Source: an uncultured Clostridia bacterium (lineage in GTDB: Bacteria > Bacillota > Clostridia > Oscillospirales > CAG-272). Taken from it: a DNA stretch of 27,445 nt. Where the stretch lies: NCBI GenBank assembly GCA_937884385.1, contig CALGCW010000183.1, positions 1 to 27,445 of the forward strand. Reading direction: 5' to 3'. Shown here in pieces: positions 8,140 through 16,383 of this stretch. Each line of letters begins with the position of its first letter. Position 1 is the stretch's first letter. Under the pieces are notes generated by a model. It was not told where the DNA came from. It ran no database searches and saw only the letters and a list, made by a program, of their open reading frames with translations. A program made the translations under genes and the position numbers.

Positions 8140-9387
8140 ATGAGTTATATTGAGGCAAAAAAGAAATATGCGGCACTTGGAATAGACACCGATGCCGCGA
8201 TAGCGAAGCTTAAGGGCGTTCCCGTGGCTTTACATTGTTGGCAGGGTGACGACGTTCGCGGATTTGATACCGATCCTTCAAAGCCCCTTACGGGCGGAAT
8301 ACAAACAACGGGTAATTACCCCGGACGTGCAAGGACTCCCGAGGAGCTTATGGCAGACCTTGACGTTGTGCTTAAGCTCTGTCCCGGAACGAAGAAGATG
8401 AATCTTCACGCGTCCTATGCCATTTTTGAGAACGGTGATTGGGCGGACCGCGACGCGCTTGAACCCAAGCATTTTGCGAAATGGGTCGAATTCTGTAAAG
8501 AAAGAGGACTTGGATGTGATTTTAATCCTACCTTCTTCTCTCACCCAAAAGCAAACGGCTTGACGCTCTCATCTCCCGATCCCGAAATTCGCAAGTTTTG
8601 GATAGATCACGGCAAGGCGTGTATAAGGATTTCAAATTATTTGGCAGAAGAGCTTGGACAGGAATGTGTAATGAATATCTGGACGGGCGACGGCTTTAAG
8701 GATATTCCTGCGGACAGAATGGGTCCGAGACAGAGATATAAAGAAGCAATTGATGAAATACTATCAGAGCCTTTTGATTTTGCTCGCGTTAAGCCTTGCG
8801 TGGAATCCAAAGTGTTCGGCATAGGTGTTGAGGCATATACGGTTGGCTCAGCCGAATTTACGCTTACATATGCGGCAATGAACAAGGGTAAATGCATTCC
8901 TCTTATGGATAACGGACACTATCATCCTACAGAAGTTGTTTCCGACAAGATTCCCGCGCTTCTTGCATTCTTCCCCGAGATAGCGCTCCATATAACAAGA
9001 CCAATTCGTTGGGACTCTGACCACGTAGTGCTTCTTGATGATGAAACAAAGGAGATCTGCAAGGAGATCGTTCGCTGTGGCGGACTTGAGGGCTCGGTTA
9101 AGATCGCTCTTGACTATTTTGACGCATCTATAAACAGAATTTCCGCTTGGACAGTTGGCTTCAGAAACGTTCAGAAGGCTCTGCTTATGGCACTTCTTAC
9201 TCCCAATCTTACAAAGATGCAGAATGAAGATAATTGGACCGAGCTTATGGTGGTTCAAGAGGAGCTTAAAACTATGCCATTCGGTGAGATTTGGGCAGAA
9301 TATTGCCGAGTTTGCGGTGCTCCCGCAGACGGTGAATGGTTTGCAAGCGTTAAGGAATATGAAAGAGAGGTTTTATCAAAGAGATGA
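8140..9387 (+). CDS. rhaA: L-rhamnose isomerase
   Basis: Converts L-rhamnose to L-rhamnulose, the first cytoplasmic step of rhamnose breakdown; a metal-dependent TIM-barrel enzyme. The 415-residue length matches the family (about 419). Recognised blocks: VALHCWQGDDVRGF near the N-terminus, LHASYA, NIWTGDGFKDIP, KVFGIGVEAYTVGSAEF, MDNGHYHPTE and RWDSDHVV, which carry the metal- and substrate-binding acids and histidines. The start is the ATG at 8140: the open frame reaches further upstream into rhaB, but AATGGAGG is 9 bp before this ATG and the family's N-terminus aligns here. It begins 1 bp after the rhaB stop and its stop overlaps the rhaD start, so the three genes are translated as one coupled unit. 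Confidence 0.97.
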   Translation: MSYIEAKKKYAALGIDTDAAIAKLKGVPVALHCWQGDDVRGFDTDPSKPLTGGIQTTGNYPGRARTPEELMADLDVVLKLCPGTKKMNLHASYAIFENGDWADRDALEPKHFAKWVEFCKERGLGCDFNPTFFSHPKANGLTLSSPDPEIRKFWIDHGKACIRISNYLAEELGQECVMNIWTGDGFKDIPADRMGPRQRYKEAIDEILSEPFDFARVKPCVESKVFGIGVEAYTVGSAEFTLTYAAMNKGKCIPLMDNGHYHPTEVVSDKIPALLAFFPEIALHITRPIRWDSDHVVLLDDETKEICKEIVRCGGLEGSVKIALDYFDASINRISAWTVGFRNVQKALLMALLTPNLTKMQNEDNWTELMVVQEELKTMPFGEIWAEYCRVCGAPADGEWFASVKEYEREVLSKR

Positions 9388-10199
9388 AAGATATAATGAA
9401 TGCTCCGTTTGTTACGGAAATGAGAAATACCTGTGCCAATATGTATAGACTCGGTTGGGACGAGCGCAACGGCGGTAATATAAGTTATATGCTTAATGAG
9501 AAAGAGGTTGTAGAATATCTCGATTTGAATAACGTTCTTCGCACCATTCCTCTCGGATTTGATGCGACGGCGCTTATCGGTAAGATATTTATCGTAACGG
9601 GTACGGGCAAATACTTTAAAAACGTGCAGGACGATCCCGAAACGAATCTCGGAATCATCAGAATTGCAAGTGACGGTAAGACTGCGGAGCTTCTTTGGGG
9701 CTACCGTGACGGTGGACGCTTTACAAGTGAGCTTCCCGCACATCTTATGAGCCATATCGCGCGTCTTTCCGTTGACCCCGAAAACCGCGTGGTTATGCAT
9801 AGCCACCCAACCAACACTCTTGCTATGAACTACGTTCACGAGCTTGAGGAAAAGAAATTTACACATACACTTTGGGAAATGTGCACCGAGTGTATCGTAG
9901 TATTTCCTGACGGAGTAGGCGTTCTTCCTTGGATGCTTTGCGGAACGAATGAAATCGGGGAAGCAACTGCGGAAAAGATGAAGGAATTCCGTCTCGTAGT
10001 TTGGGGAATGCACGGAATATACGGTGCAGGCAAGACCATGGGCGAAACCTTCGGTCTTATCGAAACGGTTGAAAAGGCGGCGCAGATATATATGCTCACC
10101 GCGCATCTCCCCAGAGTGAACACTATAAAGGACGAGGAAATGGTTCGCCTTGCGGAGTTTTTCGGTGTTAAGTACAGAAAAGACTTTTTGAATCTTTAA
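9384..10199 (+). CDS. rhaD: L-rhamnulose-1-phosphate aldolase (class II)
   Basis: Splits L-rhamnulose 1-phosphate into dihydroxyacetone phosphate and L-lactaldehyde. The 271 residues match the family. The class II aldolase signature is present: ERNGGNIS near residue 30, FTSELPAHL with E116 as the probable catalytic acid/base, MHSHPTN with H139 and H141, and WGMHGIYG with H210. The three His residues correspond to the zinc ligands H141/H143/H212 of the E. coli enzyme. The ATG overlaps the rhaA stop in ATGA, with AGAGAGG upstream. No lactaldehyde reductase or rhamnose mutarotase gene lies nearby, so lactaldehyde must be processed by a gene elsewhere. The TAA stop forms the edge of a palindromic terminator. 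Confidence 0.97.
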   Translation: MKDIMNAPFVTEMRNTCANMYRLGWDERNGGNISYMLNEKEVVEYLDLNNVLRTIPLGFDATALIGKIFIVTGTGKYFKNVQDDPETNLGIIRIASDGKTAELLWGYRDGGRFTSELPAHLMSHIARLSVDPENRVVMHSHPTNTLAMNYVHELEEKKFTHTLWEMCTECIVVFPDGVGVLPWMLCGTNEIGEATAEKMKEFRLVVWGMHGIYGAGKTMGETFGLIETVEKAAQIYMLTAHLPRVNTIKDEEMVRLAEFFGVKYRKDFLNL

Positions 10200-10239
10200 A
10201 TAGAAAACGAGCTTCAATATTGAAGCTCGTTTTCTATTT
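10198..10239. terminator. Bidirectional terminator, perfect palindrome between rhaD and the GntR-type gene
   Basis: Bases 10198-10239 form one perfect 42-bp inverted repeat centred on CAAT/ATTG. In RNA it would fold as an ~18-bp stem with a 4-6-base loop, and the outer A/T bases supply a T-rich tail in both directions. The rhaD TAA ends in its left edge and the opposing gene's TAG (complement of 10234-10236) lies in its right arm, so both convergent genes finish inside the terminator. Confidence 0.92.
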
Positions 10240-11403
10240 TGGATATACGTTTAGCTGCTGAAAGATCAGAGGCGGCTGCTTGCTGTTGTTGCCGACGATG
10301 ATGCTTGAGGGAACTATGATTTTGGTGTTGGAGATGTCCGTTCCGTTAAGCGCGCTTTGCATCAGCTTTATGGCATCTGCGCCTATCTGATAGCTATCCT
10401 GCATAATATAGGTGGGTCGATTCTCGGGAATGAGCGCTTCGAATTGCATAGGATTAAAGTCAAGATATACTATTTCAAACCTCTGCTCGTATGGACTGCC
10501 GAGAGTGCTTAATATTTTTGACAGATGAAGTCCGCTTGCATAGTCTGCTGTGATTATTGCGCTTATCTTGGTGTTTGCATCAAGAAACTCACGGAAATCA
10601 TCACAGAACGAGAGGGAAGTGGGATCCGCATCGCCCTCGAACGAATAAAAATATGGCCTGTAATTATGAGCGTTATAGAGAGTATTGATAAAGCTTTCTT
10701 TGCGCATCGATAAAGAAGAATTCGTTTTTACGTTGGCGTTAAAATAAAGGATGTATTTGTGTCCTGCCTCAAGCAGATGGTTCGCTGCGAGTCTGACCAT
10801 ATTTTCGTGGTCCGCGGAAATGTAAGGCAGGGAAAGACCCGGTAGAAGCCTGTCAACAAGTATGAGAGGGAACTTTACCGTTGAAAGCTGAAGAATGGTA
10901 GGGTTGTAAATTTCGTTGTCAACCGGGTATAGAATTATTCCGTCCACGGGCATGGATATGTATTTATCGATAAGCTCCTGCTCTTTTTGCAGTGACATTG
11001 AAGAGCAGTCGATGATTATGGTTTCATTTGAATGGTTATCGATGATCGCAGACAGTATGCTTGTCACGTGGTGGCTGCCCATTATAGTTGGAAGAATGAC
11101 TGCCACGGTCTTGTTCTTTTCCCTCGATGATTTTGGAACATAGCTTTGAGAGTGTAATATCGAAAGCACTGCTTTGCGGGGGATATCGTTGTTTATTCTT
11201 GTTCCGCCTCGCTTTGAACGAATAACGAGCTTATGCTCTTCAAGTATGGCATATGCTTTTCTGACGGTAATGCGGCTGACACCGACCTTATCACAAACCT
11301 CAGATTCCGTGGGAAGCTTATAATCTTCATCACCGTGATGTTCAAGAATCAAGGTTGAAAGGTATTCTGTCACTTTCTTATATAAAAATGTTTCTCTTTG
11401 CAT
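10234..11403 (-). CDS. GntR-type transcriptional regulator with LacI-like sugar-binding domain (AraR-like)
   Basis: The product has 389 residues. The N-terminal winged helix-turn-helix of the GntR family is clear (LPTESEVCDKVGVSRITVRKAY, about residues 30-52). From about residue 90 it becomes a periplasmic-binding-protein-like effector domain (KTVAVILPT, DGIILYPVD, FPLILVDRLLPGL, PYISADHENMVRLAANHLLEAGHKYI). This architecture is that of B. subtilis AraR, a sugar-responsive repressor. The ATG at 11403 was chosen over one at 11484 because AAGGAT is just upstream and a consensus promoter lies between them. It is divergent from the ABC-importer operon starting at 11822 and probably controls it, and may regulate itself. 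The effector sugar cannot be read from sequence. Confidence 0.93.
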   Translation of the reverse strand: MQRETFLYKKVTEYLSTLILEHHGDEDYKLPTESEVCDKVGVSRITVRKAYAILEEHKLVIRSKRGGTRINNDIPRKAVLSILHSQSYVPKSSREKNKTVAVILPTIMGSHHVTSILSAIIDNHSNETIIIDCSSMSLQKEQELIDKYISMPVDGIILYPVDNEIYNPTILQLSTVKFPLILVDRLLPGLSLPYISADHENMVRLAANHLLEAGHKYILYFNANVKTNSSLSMRKESFINTLYNAHNYRPYFYSFEGDADPTSLSFCDDFREFLDANTKISAIITADYASGLHLSKILSTLGSPYEQRFEIVYLDFNPMQFEALIPENRPTYIMQDSYQIGADAIKLMQSALNGTDISNTKIIVPSSIIVGNNSKQPPLIFQQLNVYPK

Positions 11404-11442
11404 TATTCTATCCTTATGTATTAATGTATTGGATTTATTTGG

Positions 11443-11471
11443 ATTATATACCATTATTTTCGGTTTGTCAA
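11443..11471 (-). promoter_or_regulatory. Consensus sigma-A promoter of the GntR/LacI-type gene
   Basis: TTGACA (11466-11471) and TATAAT (11443-11448), both perfect consensus with a 17-bp spacer on the - strand. The predicted transcript starts about 30 bp before the ATG. In the leader, the near-direct repeats AATCCAAATA and AATCCAATAC follow the -10 box and could be an operator. Confidence 0.88.
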
Positions 11472-11640
11472 GTGTTATCGACATAAAAAACGGTTAAAGC
11501 CATACTATTAATATACATCTAACAACAACGATATGAGTGATTTATAGTAGGAAAAAGAGTACTGAAGGCATATAAAAAAAGCCTTTTGGTTTTTGGCTGC
11601 GAATATATGTTATTGTTATAAAACATTATTCTCTACACAA

Positions 11641-11666
11641 TGACTAAAAGTTGTGAGGTTTAGTTA
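11641..11666. promoter_or_regulatory. Inverted repeat, candidate operator upstream of the ABC-importer operon
   Basis: TGACTAAA (11641-11648) and TTTAGTTA (11659-11666) form an inverted repeat with 7 of 8 positions pairing across a 10-bp gap. The same half-site reappears at 11719-11726 (TGACTAAA) and inverted at 11746-11753 (TTTAGTTG), around the promoter. The best candidate binder is the divergent GntR/LacI-type regulator. The region is AT-rich, so chance similarity is possible. Confidence 0.4.
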
Positions 11667-11717
11667 TTAATTTTAAACGAAAATACTATTCTTTGGTGAA
11701 TGATATACAAAAATCTG

Positions 11718-11746
11718 TTGACTAAAGAAGAAAATCGTGGTAATAT
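11718..11746 (+). promoter_or_regulatory. Putative promoter of the ABC-importer operon
   Basis: TTGACT (11718-11723) and TAATAT (11741-11746) are separated by 17 bp, giving a leader of about 70 nt before the ATG at 11822. A second, weaker candidate is TTGACA (11751-11756) with GATTAT (11774-11779), also 17 bp apart. The rest of the 418-bp gap between the two divergent start codons is AT-rich and shows no gene. A weak AAGGC/GCCTT hairpin is at 11565-11585. Confidence 0.7.
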
Positions 11747-11821
11747 TTAGTTGACAAATGTTATACTTAAGCCGATTATGTTATATAAGTATGACAATAA
11801 AACACAGAAGGAGATAATACA

Positions 11822-13471
11822 ATGAAAAAAACTATCAAACAAATTGCAAAAATTCTTTTGCTTGCAATGTGCATTTCTATGTTTGCTACTTGCTTGTTTG
11901 CTTGCGATCCCCCTGACGATGGAGATGACGGTATAAACTACGATAATCTCGTAAAGCTCACCATTGATGCGGGCGGTCAGAACGCACAGTATAACTCAAC
12001 ATCTTCTATGGATTATGACCAGTTCCTCAACCCATATCCTTACAATACACTTGAAAAGCTTGTTGATGATTGGAACAAGGCTAACGCAGAGAAGTACGGC
12101 TATTATTTCGTGGTAGCCGACAACTCAATTAATATGGATAGAGAAACTATGGCTCCTATGCTTGCAAACGGTTCTGCTCCCGAGATCCTTTACTATCTCG
12201 GAACTACTATTGCTGAGGACCAAAGCAAGGGTTGGTTCTTTGATATTTCTTCTGCTATGGAAACACCCAATAAATATTCTAAGTCCGGAGAAGCGGGCAG
12301 TGTAAAGTGGAGAGATATCTACGACAGCGTATCATATGCCAGCACTTTTGCTCCCAACGGTGAAAAGTACACTGTAGAGATGGAGCAGAATCCTATCGGA
12401 CTTATTTATAACAAGACTCTTTTTGAGGCAGCAGGCATTACTGAAGTGCCCGTTACCTATAAGGATTTCATGGAGGTTCAGGATAAGCTCAACGCTTATG
12501 CTCAGACGGTAAACAGAGCAAACCCCGCAGACGACTCAAAGTACATCTGCCCCTATTTCCATATGTATCCTTGGTATGACAGCTATCTTGAATCTACTAT
12601 TTGGGCAAGTGAGCTCGAGTATATGGACGTTATTACTGTTGACGGATGCGTAGATGCTGAAGAATATGCAAGAGCGTATATGCAGAAGGATCCTACAACG
12701 GGTGAGAGACGCTTCTCCCCCGAGGATGAAAAATACGTAGAGCTTTTCCGCTTGATCAAGCAGATGACGAAGTACTATCCTACAAATTACAGCTCATATT
12801 ACGCTCAACAGCAGTTTGTTGCAGGTAATCTTGCTATGCTTGAGGTTGTAGGCGGAAGCATTCGCGAGCTTGCGGATACGATCGACGGCGCGTTCGAGGT
12901 TGGCGTTATGCCTTATCCTGTGCTTACACAGCAGCCCGAGAATGAACCCGCTAACCCTTATTACACGACGTTTAACGTTGACAGATATGTTCGCAGAGGA
13001 TTCTCCGGCTATTCAACGGGTTGGGCTATTACGAACTCCGCTATGAATAAGGACAAATCAACGGGCGACACGAAATGTGTTGACGCTTGTATAGATATCC
13101 TTATGTATCTCAGCTGCTTTGAGAACAACGACAAGATGGTAAACGATCTTGGATTTGCAGTTCCTCTTTCCGGAAATACGACAAATCCCTATTTCAAATC
13201 TCTTGCGGATACTTACAAGAGCGACAAGGCGAACGAAAATACCGTATCCTGGGCTTGCGCTACTGCAGGCGGCACTATGAACAAGGATTACTACGATGCA
13301 TTCTATCTCTTCAGACAGAATGCCATCGGACTTGGAATGCCTGCTATCGAAGAAAAGCTTTCCGTTCTCAAAAGCTCGTTTATCAATGCAGTAAATACAC
13401 TTTATACAACAAACAAGTGGGACAAGGATGCTTGGCCCGAATACGGAGCTTCTAACAAGGAAGGAAAATAA
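11822..13471 (+). CDS. ABC transporter sugar-binding lipoprotein (CUT1 family 1)
   Basis: The product has 549 residues. It begins with a lipoprotein signal peptide with lipobox LFAC (acylated Cys at residue 28), then an acidic spacer (DPPDDGDDG), then an extracellular solute-binding fold: a typical LEKLVDDWNKANAE start, GSAPEILYYLG, PIGLIYNKTLFEAAGI, and FVAGNLAMLEVVGGSI late in the protein. It sits on the outer face of the membrane and delivers a sugar or oligosaccharide to the two permeases encoded directly downstream. AGAAGGAGAT lies 9 bp before the ATG. It is longer than most monosaccharide binders (about 400-450), which fits but does not prove an oligosaccharide ligand. The rhamnose genes next door suggest a rhamnose-containing ligand; this is inference. 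Confidence 0.92.
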   Translation: MKKTIKQIAKILLLAMCISMFATCLFACDPPDDGDDGINYDNLVKLTIDAGGQNAQYNSTSSMDYDQFLNPYPYNTLEKLVDDWNKANAEKYGYYFVVADNSINMDRETMAPMLANGSAPEILYYLGTTIAEDQSKGWFFDISSAMETPNKYSKSGEAGSVKWRDIYDSVSYASTFAPNGEKYTVEMEQNPIGLIYNKTLFEAAGITEVPVTYKDFMEVQDKLNAYAQTVNRANPADDSKYICPYFHMYPWYDSYLESTIWASELEYMDVITVDGCVDAEEYARAYMQKDPTTGERRFSPEDEKYVELFRLIKQMTKYYPTNYSSYYAQQQFVAGNLAMLEVVGGSIRELADTIDGAFEVGVMPYPVLTQQPENEPANPYYTTFNVDRYVRRGFSGYSTGWAITNSAMNKDKSTGDTKCVDACIDILMYLSCFENNDKMVNDLGFAVPLSGNTTNPYFKSLADTYKSDKANENTVSWACATAGGTMNKDYYDAFYLFRQNAIGLGMPAIEEKLSVLKSSFINAVNTLYTTNKWDKDAWPEYGASNKEGK

Positions 13472-13472
13472 A

Positions 13473-14423
13473 ATGTCAAACAAAGATACATCAAAGGCGG
13501 CAAAGCTGAAGAAGTTTTTGCGTAAGCACAGAGGATATCAGGGGCTCCTCTTCATTTTGCCTGCGCTGATTCTTTTATGCATCTTCTGTCTGTATCCTAC
13601 GATAATGGCGTTTGTAAATTCTTTTACCAATTGGGACGGCGGAACAAAGGCTGACTTCATTTGGTTTGATAACTACAAGAACGTATTCTCCGACAAGCTA
13701 TTCTGGACATCCCTTCTCAATGCGGTTATTCTGACGGTTGTCGGTATGATACTCGGTAATGCGGCATCTATCTTCTTGGCTGAGCTTATGTATAATCTCA
13801 AGTCCAAGATGATGCCGGCATACAGATTCTTGTTCGTGCTTCCGGCAATGATCCCCGGAATAATCGTGCTCCTGCTTTGGCAAAAGCTTATCTTTTCGGG
13901 CTCATCGTCAGGTCTTGCAAACACGATCCTTTCGTGGTTTGGCGGCGAACCTCTCGAATGGTTCGCAAGCAAGGACGTCTGGGTGGTATTTATAAGTATC
14001 TTCCTTTATGGATTTCCTTGGGTGGGAGGAACGTCGTTCCTTATCTATCTTGCAGGACTTAACGGAATAGATCGAAGCCTTATGGAAGCCTCAGAGATAG
14101 ACGGCTTGTCGTTTTGGGGAAGGGTATTTAAAATCGACCTTCCTCTTATCAGCGGGCAGCTCAAGTATTTCCTTGTGATGGGATTTATAGGCGGTCTTCA
14201 GAACTATTCGATACAGTATGCTATTACCAACGGAGGACCGGGCGAGGTTATCGACAGTATGCAATCCGGAACGATGGTGCCGGGATACTATATCTACAGA
14301 CTTATTACCGGTTCATCAAAAGAGGGCGCATACGGCTATGCCTGTGCGATGGGAGTTGTTATGTTCATTATTATTATGATAGTGACCGTGATAAACAACA
14401 AGCTCATCAAGTCAAAGGAGTAG
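13473..14423 (+). CDS. ABC transporter permease, MalF/UgpA type
   Basis: The product has 316 residues and about six membrane helices, starting after a basic N-terminus (KKFLRKHRGYQGLLFILPALILL). The EAA loop that docks the ATPase is visible as MEASEIDGLSFWGRVFKIDLPLI (about residues 205-227). The ATG at 13473 is preferred to an upstream in-frame ATG at 13428 inside the binding-protein gene, because AAGGAAGGAAAA precedes it and the N-terminus fits the family. It starts 1 bp after the binding-protein stop. With the next gene it forms the membrane channel of a CUT1 importer. Confidence 0.93.
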   Translation: MSNKDTSKAAKLKKFLRKHRGYQGLLFILPALILLCIFCLYPTIMAFVNSFTNWDGGTKADFIWFDNYKNVFSDKLFWTSLLNAVILTVVGMILGNAASIFLAELMYNLKSKMMPAYRFLFVLPAMIPGIIVLLLWQKLIFSGSSSGLANTILSWFGGEPLEWFASKDVWVVFISIFLYGFPWVGGTSFLIYLAGLNGIDRSLMEASEIDGLSFWGRVFKIDLPLISGQLKYFLVMGFIGGLQNYSIQYAITNGGPGEVIDSMQSGTMVPGYYIYRLITGSSKEGAYGYACAMGVVMFIIIMIVTVINNKLIKSKE

Positions 14424-14426
14424 TCT

Positions 14427-15299
14427 ATGAAAAATACAATTCTTAATAAAAAGAGAAGGAAGCTGACAGTGGGACAAGTATTCTCACACATTATCATTAT
14501 TTGCTTGCTGATAATGGTGCTTTATCCGTTTTACATACTGATAATCAACAGCTTCAAATCTCCTGCCGACATATTAAAGGATCCTCTTTCTTTCCCCGGC
14601 GCAAACGATGCGAAGGTGGTGACGGGAGCCTTTAAGGCGGCATGGCCATATATTTCAAAATACATTTTTAATACCTTTTTGGTAGCATTTCTTGAAGTCT
14701 TTGGCGTTTTGCTCTTCGCGAGTCTTGCGGCTTATGGCTTTTCAAGATTTAACTTTAAAGGCAAGGATACTTTATTTATGGTATTCTTAGCCTTTATGAT
14801 GATCCCCGGTATTCTGACACTCGCAACTCAGTATTCTCTCGTTTATTCTACCTTGAATCTTAAACAGAGCTATGCGGGCGTTATTCTTCCTGCTATTGCG
14901 GGCGGTATGCCGGTAAACATCTTTCTTATAAAAACATTTTTTGACGGTATTCCTGCTGATATTTACGAGGCGGCAGAAATGGACGGTGCGAGCAAGCTTG
15001 GCTGTTATTTCAGAGTAGCCATTCCCCTCAGTACTCCAATTTTGTTTACAGTAGGTCTTTCAACATTGCTTGGTGCTTGGAACGACGTAGTGTGGGCAAG
15101 ACTTATCCTATACGGAGCAGAGGATCTTTACACGATCGGTGTTGGAGTATTCACGGTATTCGGCTCGAGTGCTGCAAAGATACCTGACACAGTCATCTAT
15201 GCAGGCTACTGCCTTGCGTCACTTCCGTTGCTGATTGCTTTCTTCTTCACGTCTAAGCAGTTTATCAAAGGACTTACCGACGGCGCGGTAAAAATGTGA
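14427..15299 (+). CDS. ABC transporter permease, MalG/AraQ type
   Basis: The product has 290 residues with six predicted membrane helices. Typical MalG-type features are an N-terminal VGQVFSHIIIICLLIMVLYPFY helix, INSFKSPADIL after helix 1, the EAA motif YEAAEMDGASKLGCYFRVAIPL (about residues 185-206), and the C-terminal FIKGLTDGAVKM ending, which is the hallmark of these subunits. AAAGGAG overlaps the stop of the preceding permease, 3 bp upstream. No ATPase gene is in this operon; the importer needs one, and an MsmX/UgpC-like ATPase begins at 27407. Confidence 0.94.
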   Translation: MKNTILNKKRRKLTVGQVFSHIIIICLLIMVLYPFYILIINSFKSPADILKDPLSFPGANDAKVVTGAFKAAWPYISKYIFNTFLVAFLEVFGVLLFASLAAYGFSRFNFKGKDTLFMVFLAFMMIPGILTLATQYSLVYSTLNLKQSYAGVILPAIAGGMPVNIFLIKTFFDGIPADIYEAAEMDGASKLGCYFRVAIPLSTPILFTVGLSTLLGAWNDVVWARLILYGAEDLYTIGVGVFTVFGSSAAKIPDTVIYAGYCLASLPLLIAFFFTSKQFIKGLTDGAVKM

Positions 15300-15336
15300 T
15301 CAGAAACGATACAGAAAATACAGCGAGGTGAAATTT

Positions 15337-16383
15337 ATGAAAAGATTAGCATTGATTTTAGCTATGATAATGCTTCTCTCGGTTTTGCCGGGTTGCGAAT
15401 TTATTTTTCCCACTCAAACCACAGAGCCAACGGATGACCCCGAGCTTGTGGAAAGAGAGCTGCTTTTTGATAAAAATTTTGAGCAGGGAATAAAGATATC
15501 CAATCTCAATTCTCACCAGGTTGGTTATACTTGGTGGAAATACGGCAATGCGGGAAGCGATGAGCCTTTTTGGTCTCTCGGTCAATATTGTGATCTCTCT
15601 GCTACGAGGGCAAATTACGATTCGACCAAAAATGATCTCTCGTTAGGAAACGAGCTGTTTGAAATACCTGCGTACGGAATTACCGGTCAAGACGGAGATT
15701 ATTTTACACTCACTAATGAGTCGGGCAGCAAATACATATCCGTAAATCCTAAAACGGGTGAGTATAATCTTAACGTTGATTCCTCTAAGGAATACGTAAA
15801 CCAAGAAACAGGCAAGCCCGTTCCTCGCAAGGACGGAGAAGACTGGGTGCATATGATCATTCAGCAGAATCCTGGTGTTATCTATCTTGATCAGGTGGAA
15901 TCCTACATTATGGAGCTTGATTTTACCATAACTGAAAACATCGAATACGATAATTCGATAGGTGCTTCACAGTTCCAGTGGATTTTCATTGTCCACGACA
16001 AGGCAAGTGTGCTTGGCGACTATATGTGGTTCAACGTAACACTTTTTGATAACCGTTACGAGGTCTTTCCCGGCCATCAGCTTTATGATGGTGGAAAGGC
16101 AGACGCTACGGGAAAATTCATCTATGCCCCCAAGGGACAGGAGCTTTTCCCTGAAAGCGGTGGCAAGGTAGAGGTTGGTAAGACCTACCACGTGAAGCTT
16201 GACCTCAAGGAATATATGAAAACTGCATTCGAGATCGCTAAGAGCAAGGGCGCTCTTAAGGAGTCCGAATGGGAAAATATGGCGGTAAACGGCTTCAACA
16301 TCGGTTGGGAGGTTTCAAACCTTGCAAAGGTTGGAGTTAAGATCGAAAATATGTCTTTGAGGGTGGTAGAATATGAAAAATAA
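15337..16383 (+). CDS. Lipoprotein with unrecognised beta-rich domain (copy 1 of 3)
   Basis: The product has 348 residues. I do not recognise its family. A lipoprotein signal peptide ends in lipobox LPGC (Cys20), followed by a short Thr/Pro/Asp spacer and one domain of about 310 residues. That domain is shared with the next gene and with the C-terminal half of the protein at 21117. Shared signatures in order: GEDWVHMIIQQ, ASQFQW (W215), YMWFNVTLFDNR, DGGKADATGKFIY, IAKSKGALKESEWE and FNIGWEV. The ATG at 15337 is used rather than GTG at 15328, because that GTG is part of the GAGGTG ribosome site. It lies 37 bp after the permease with no terminator, so it belongs to the importer operon. A surface glycan-binding role is plausible, but no catalytic motif is evident. 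Confidence 0.85.
   Translation: MKRLALILAMIMLLSVLPGCEFIFPTQTTEPTDDPELVERELLFDKNFEQGIKISNLNSHQVGYTWWKYGNAGSDEPFWSLGQYCDLSATRANYDSTKNDLSLGNELFEIPAYGITGQDGDYFTLTNESGSKYISVNPKTGEYNLNVDSSKEYVNQETGKPVPRKDGEDWVHMIIQQNPGVIYLDQVESYIMELDFTITENIEYDNSIGASQFQWIFIVHDKASVLGDYMWFNVTLFDNRYEVFPGHQLYDGGKADATGKFIYAPKGQELFPESGGKVEVGKTYHVKLDLKEYMKTAFEIAKSKGALKESEWENMAVNGFNIGWEVSNLAKVGVKIENMSLRVVEYEK

Noticed and set aside
9255..10217. 320-codon open frame on the - strand opposite rhaD
   Set aside because: It covers rhaD and the 3' end of rhaA, both unmistakable on the + strand. Its translation shows no family pattern, and it has no ribosome binding site. It is a mirror of the codon bias of the real genes.
11565..11585. 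AAGGC/GCCTT hairpin upstream of the importer promoter as a terminator
   Set aside because: Only 5 bp of stem with an 11-base loop and no uninterrupted T tract. There is no + strand gene before it to terminate.
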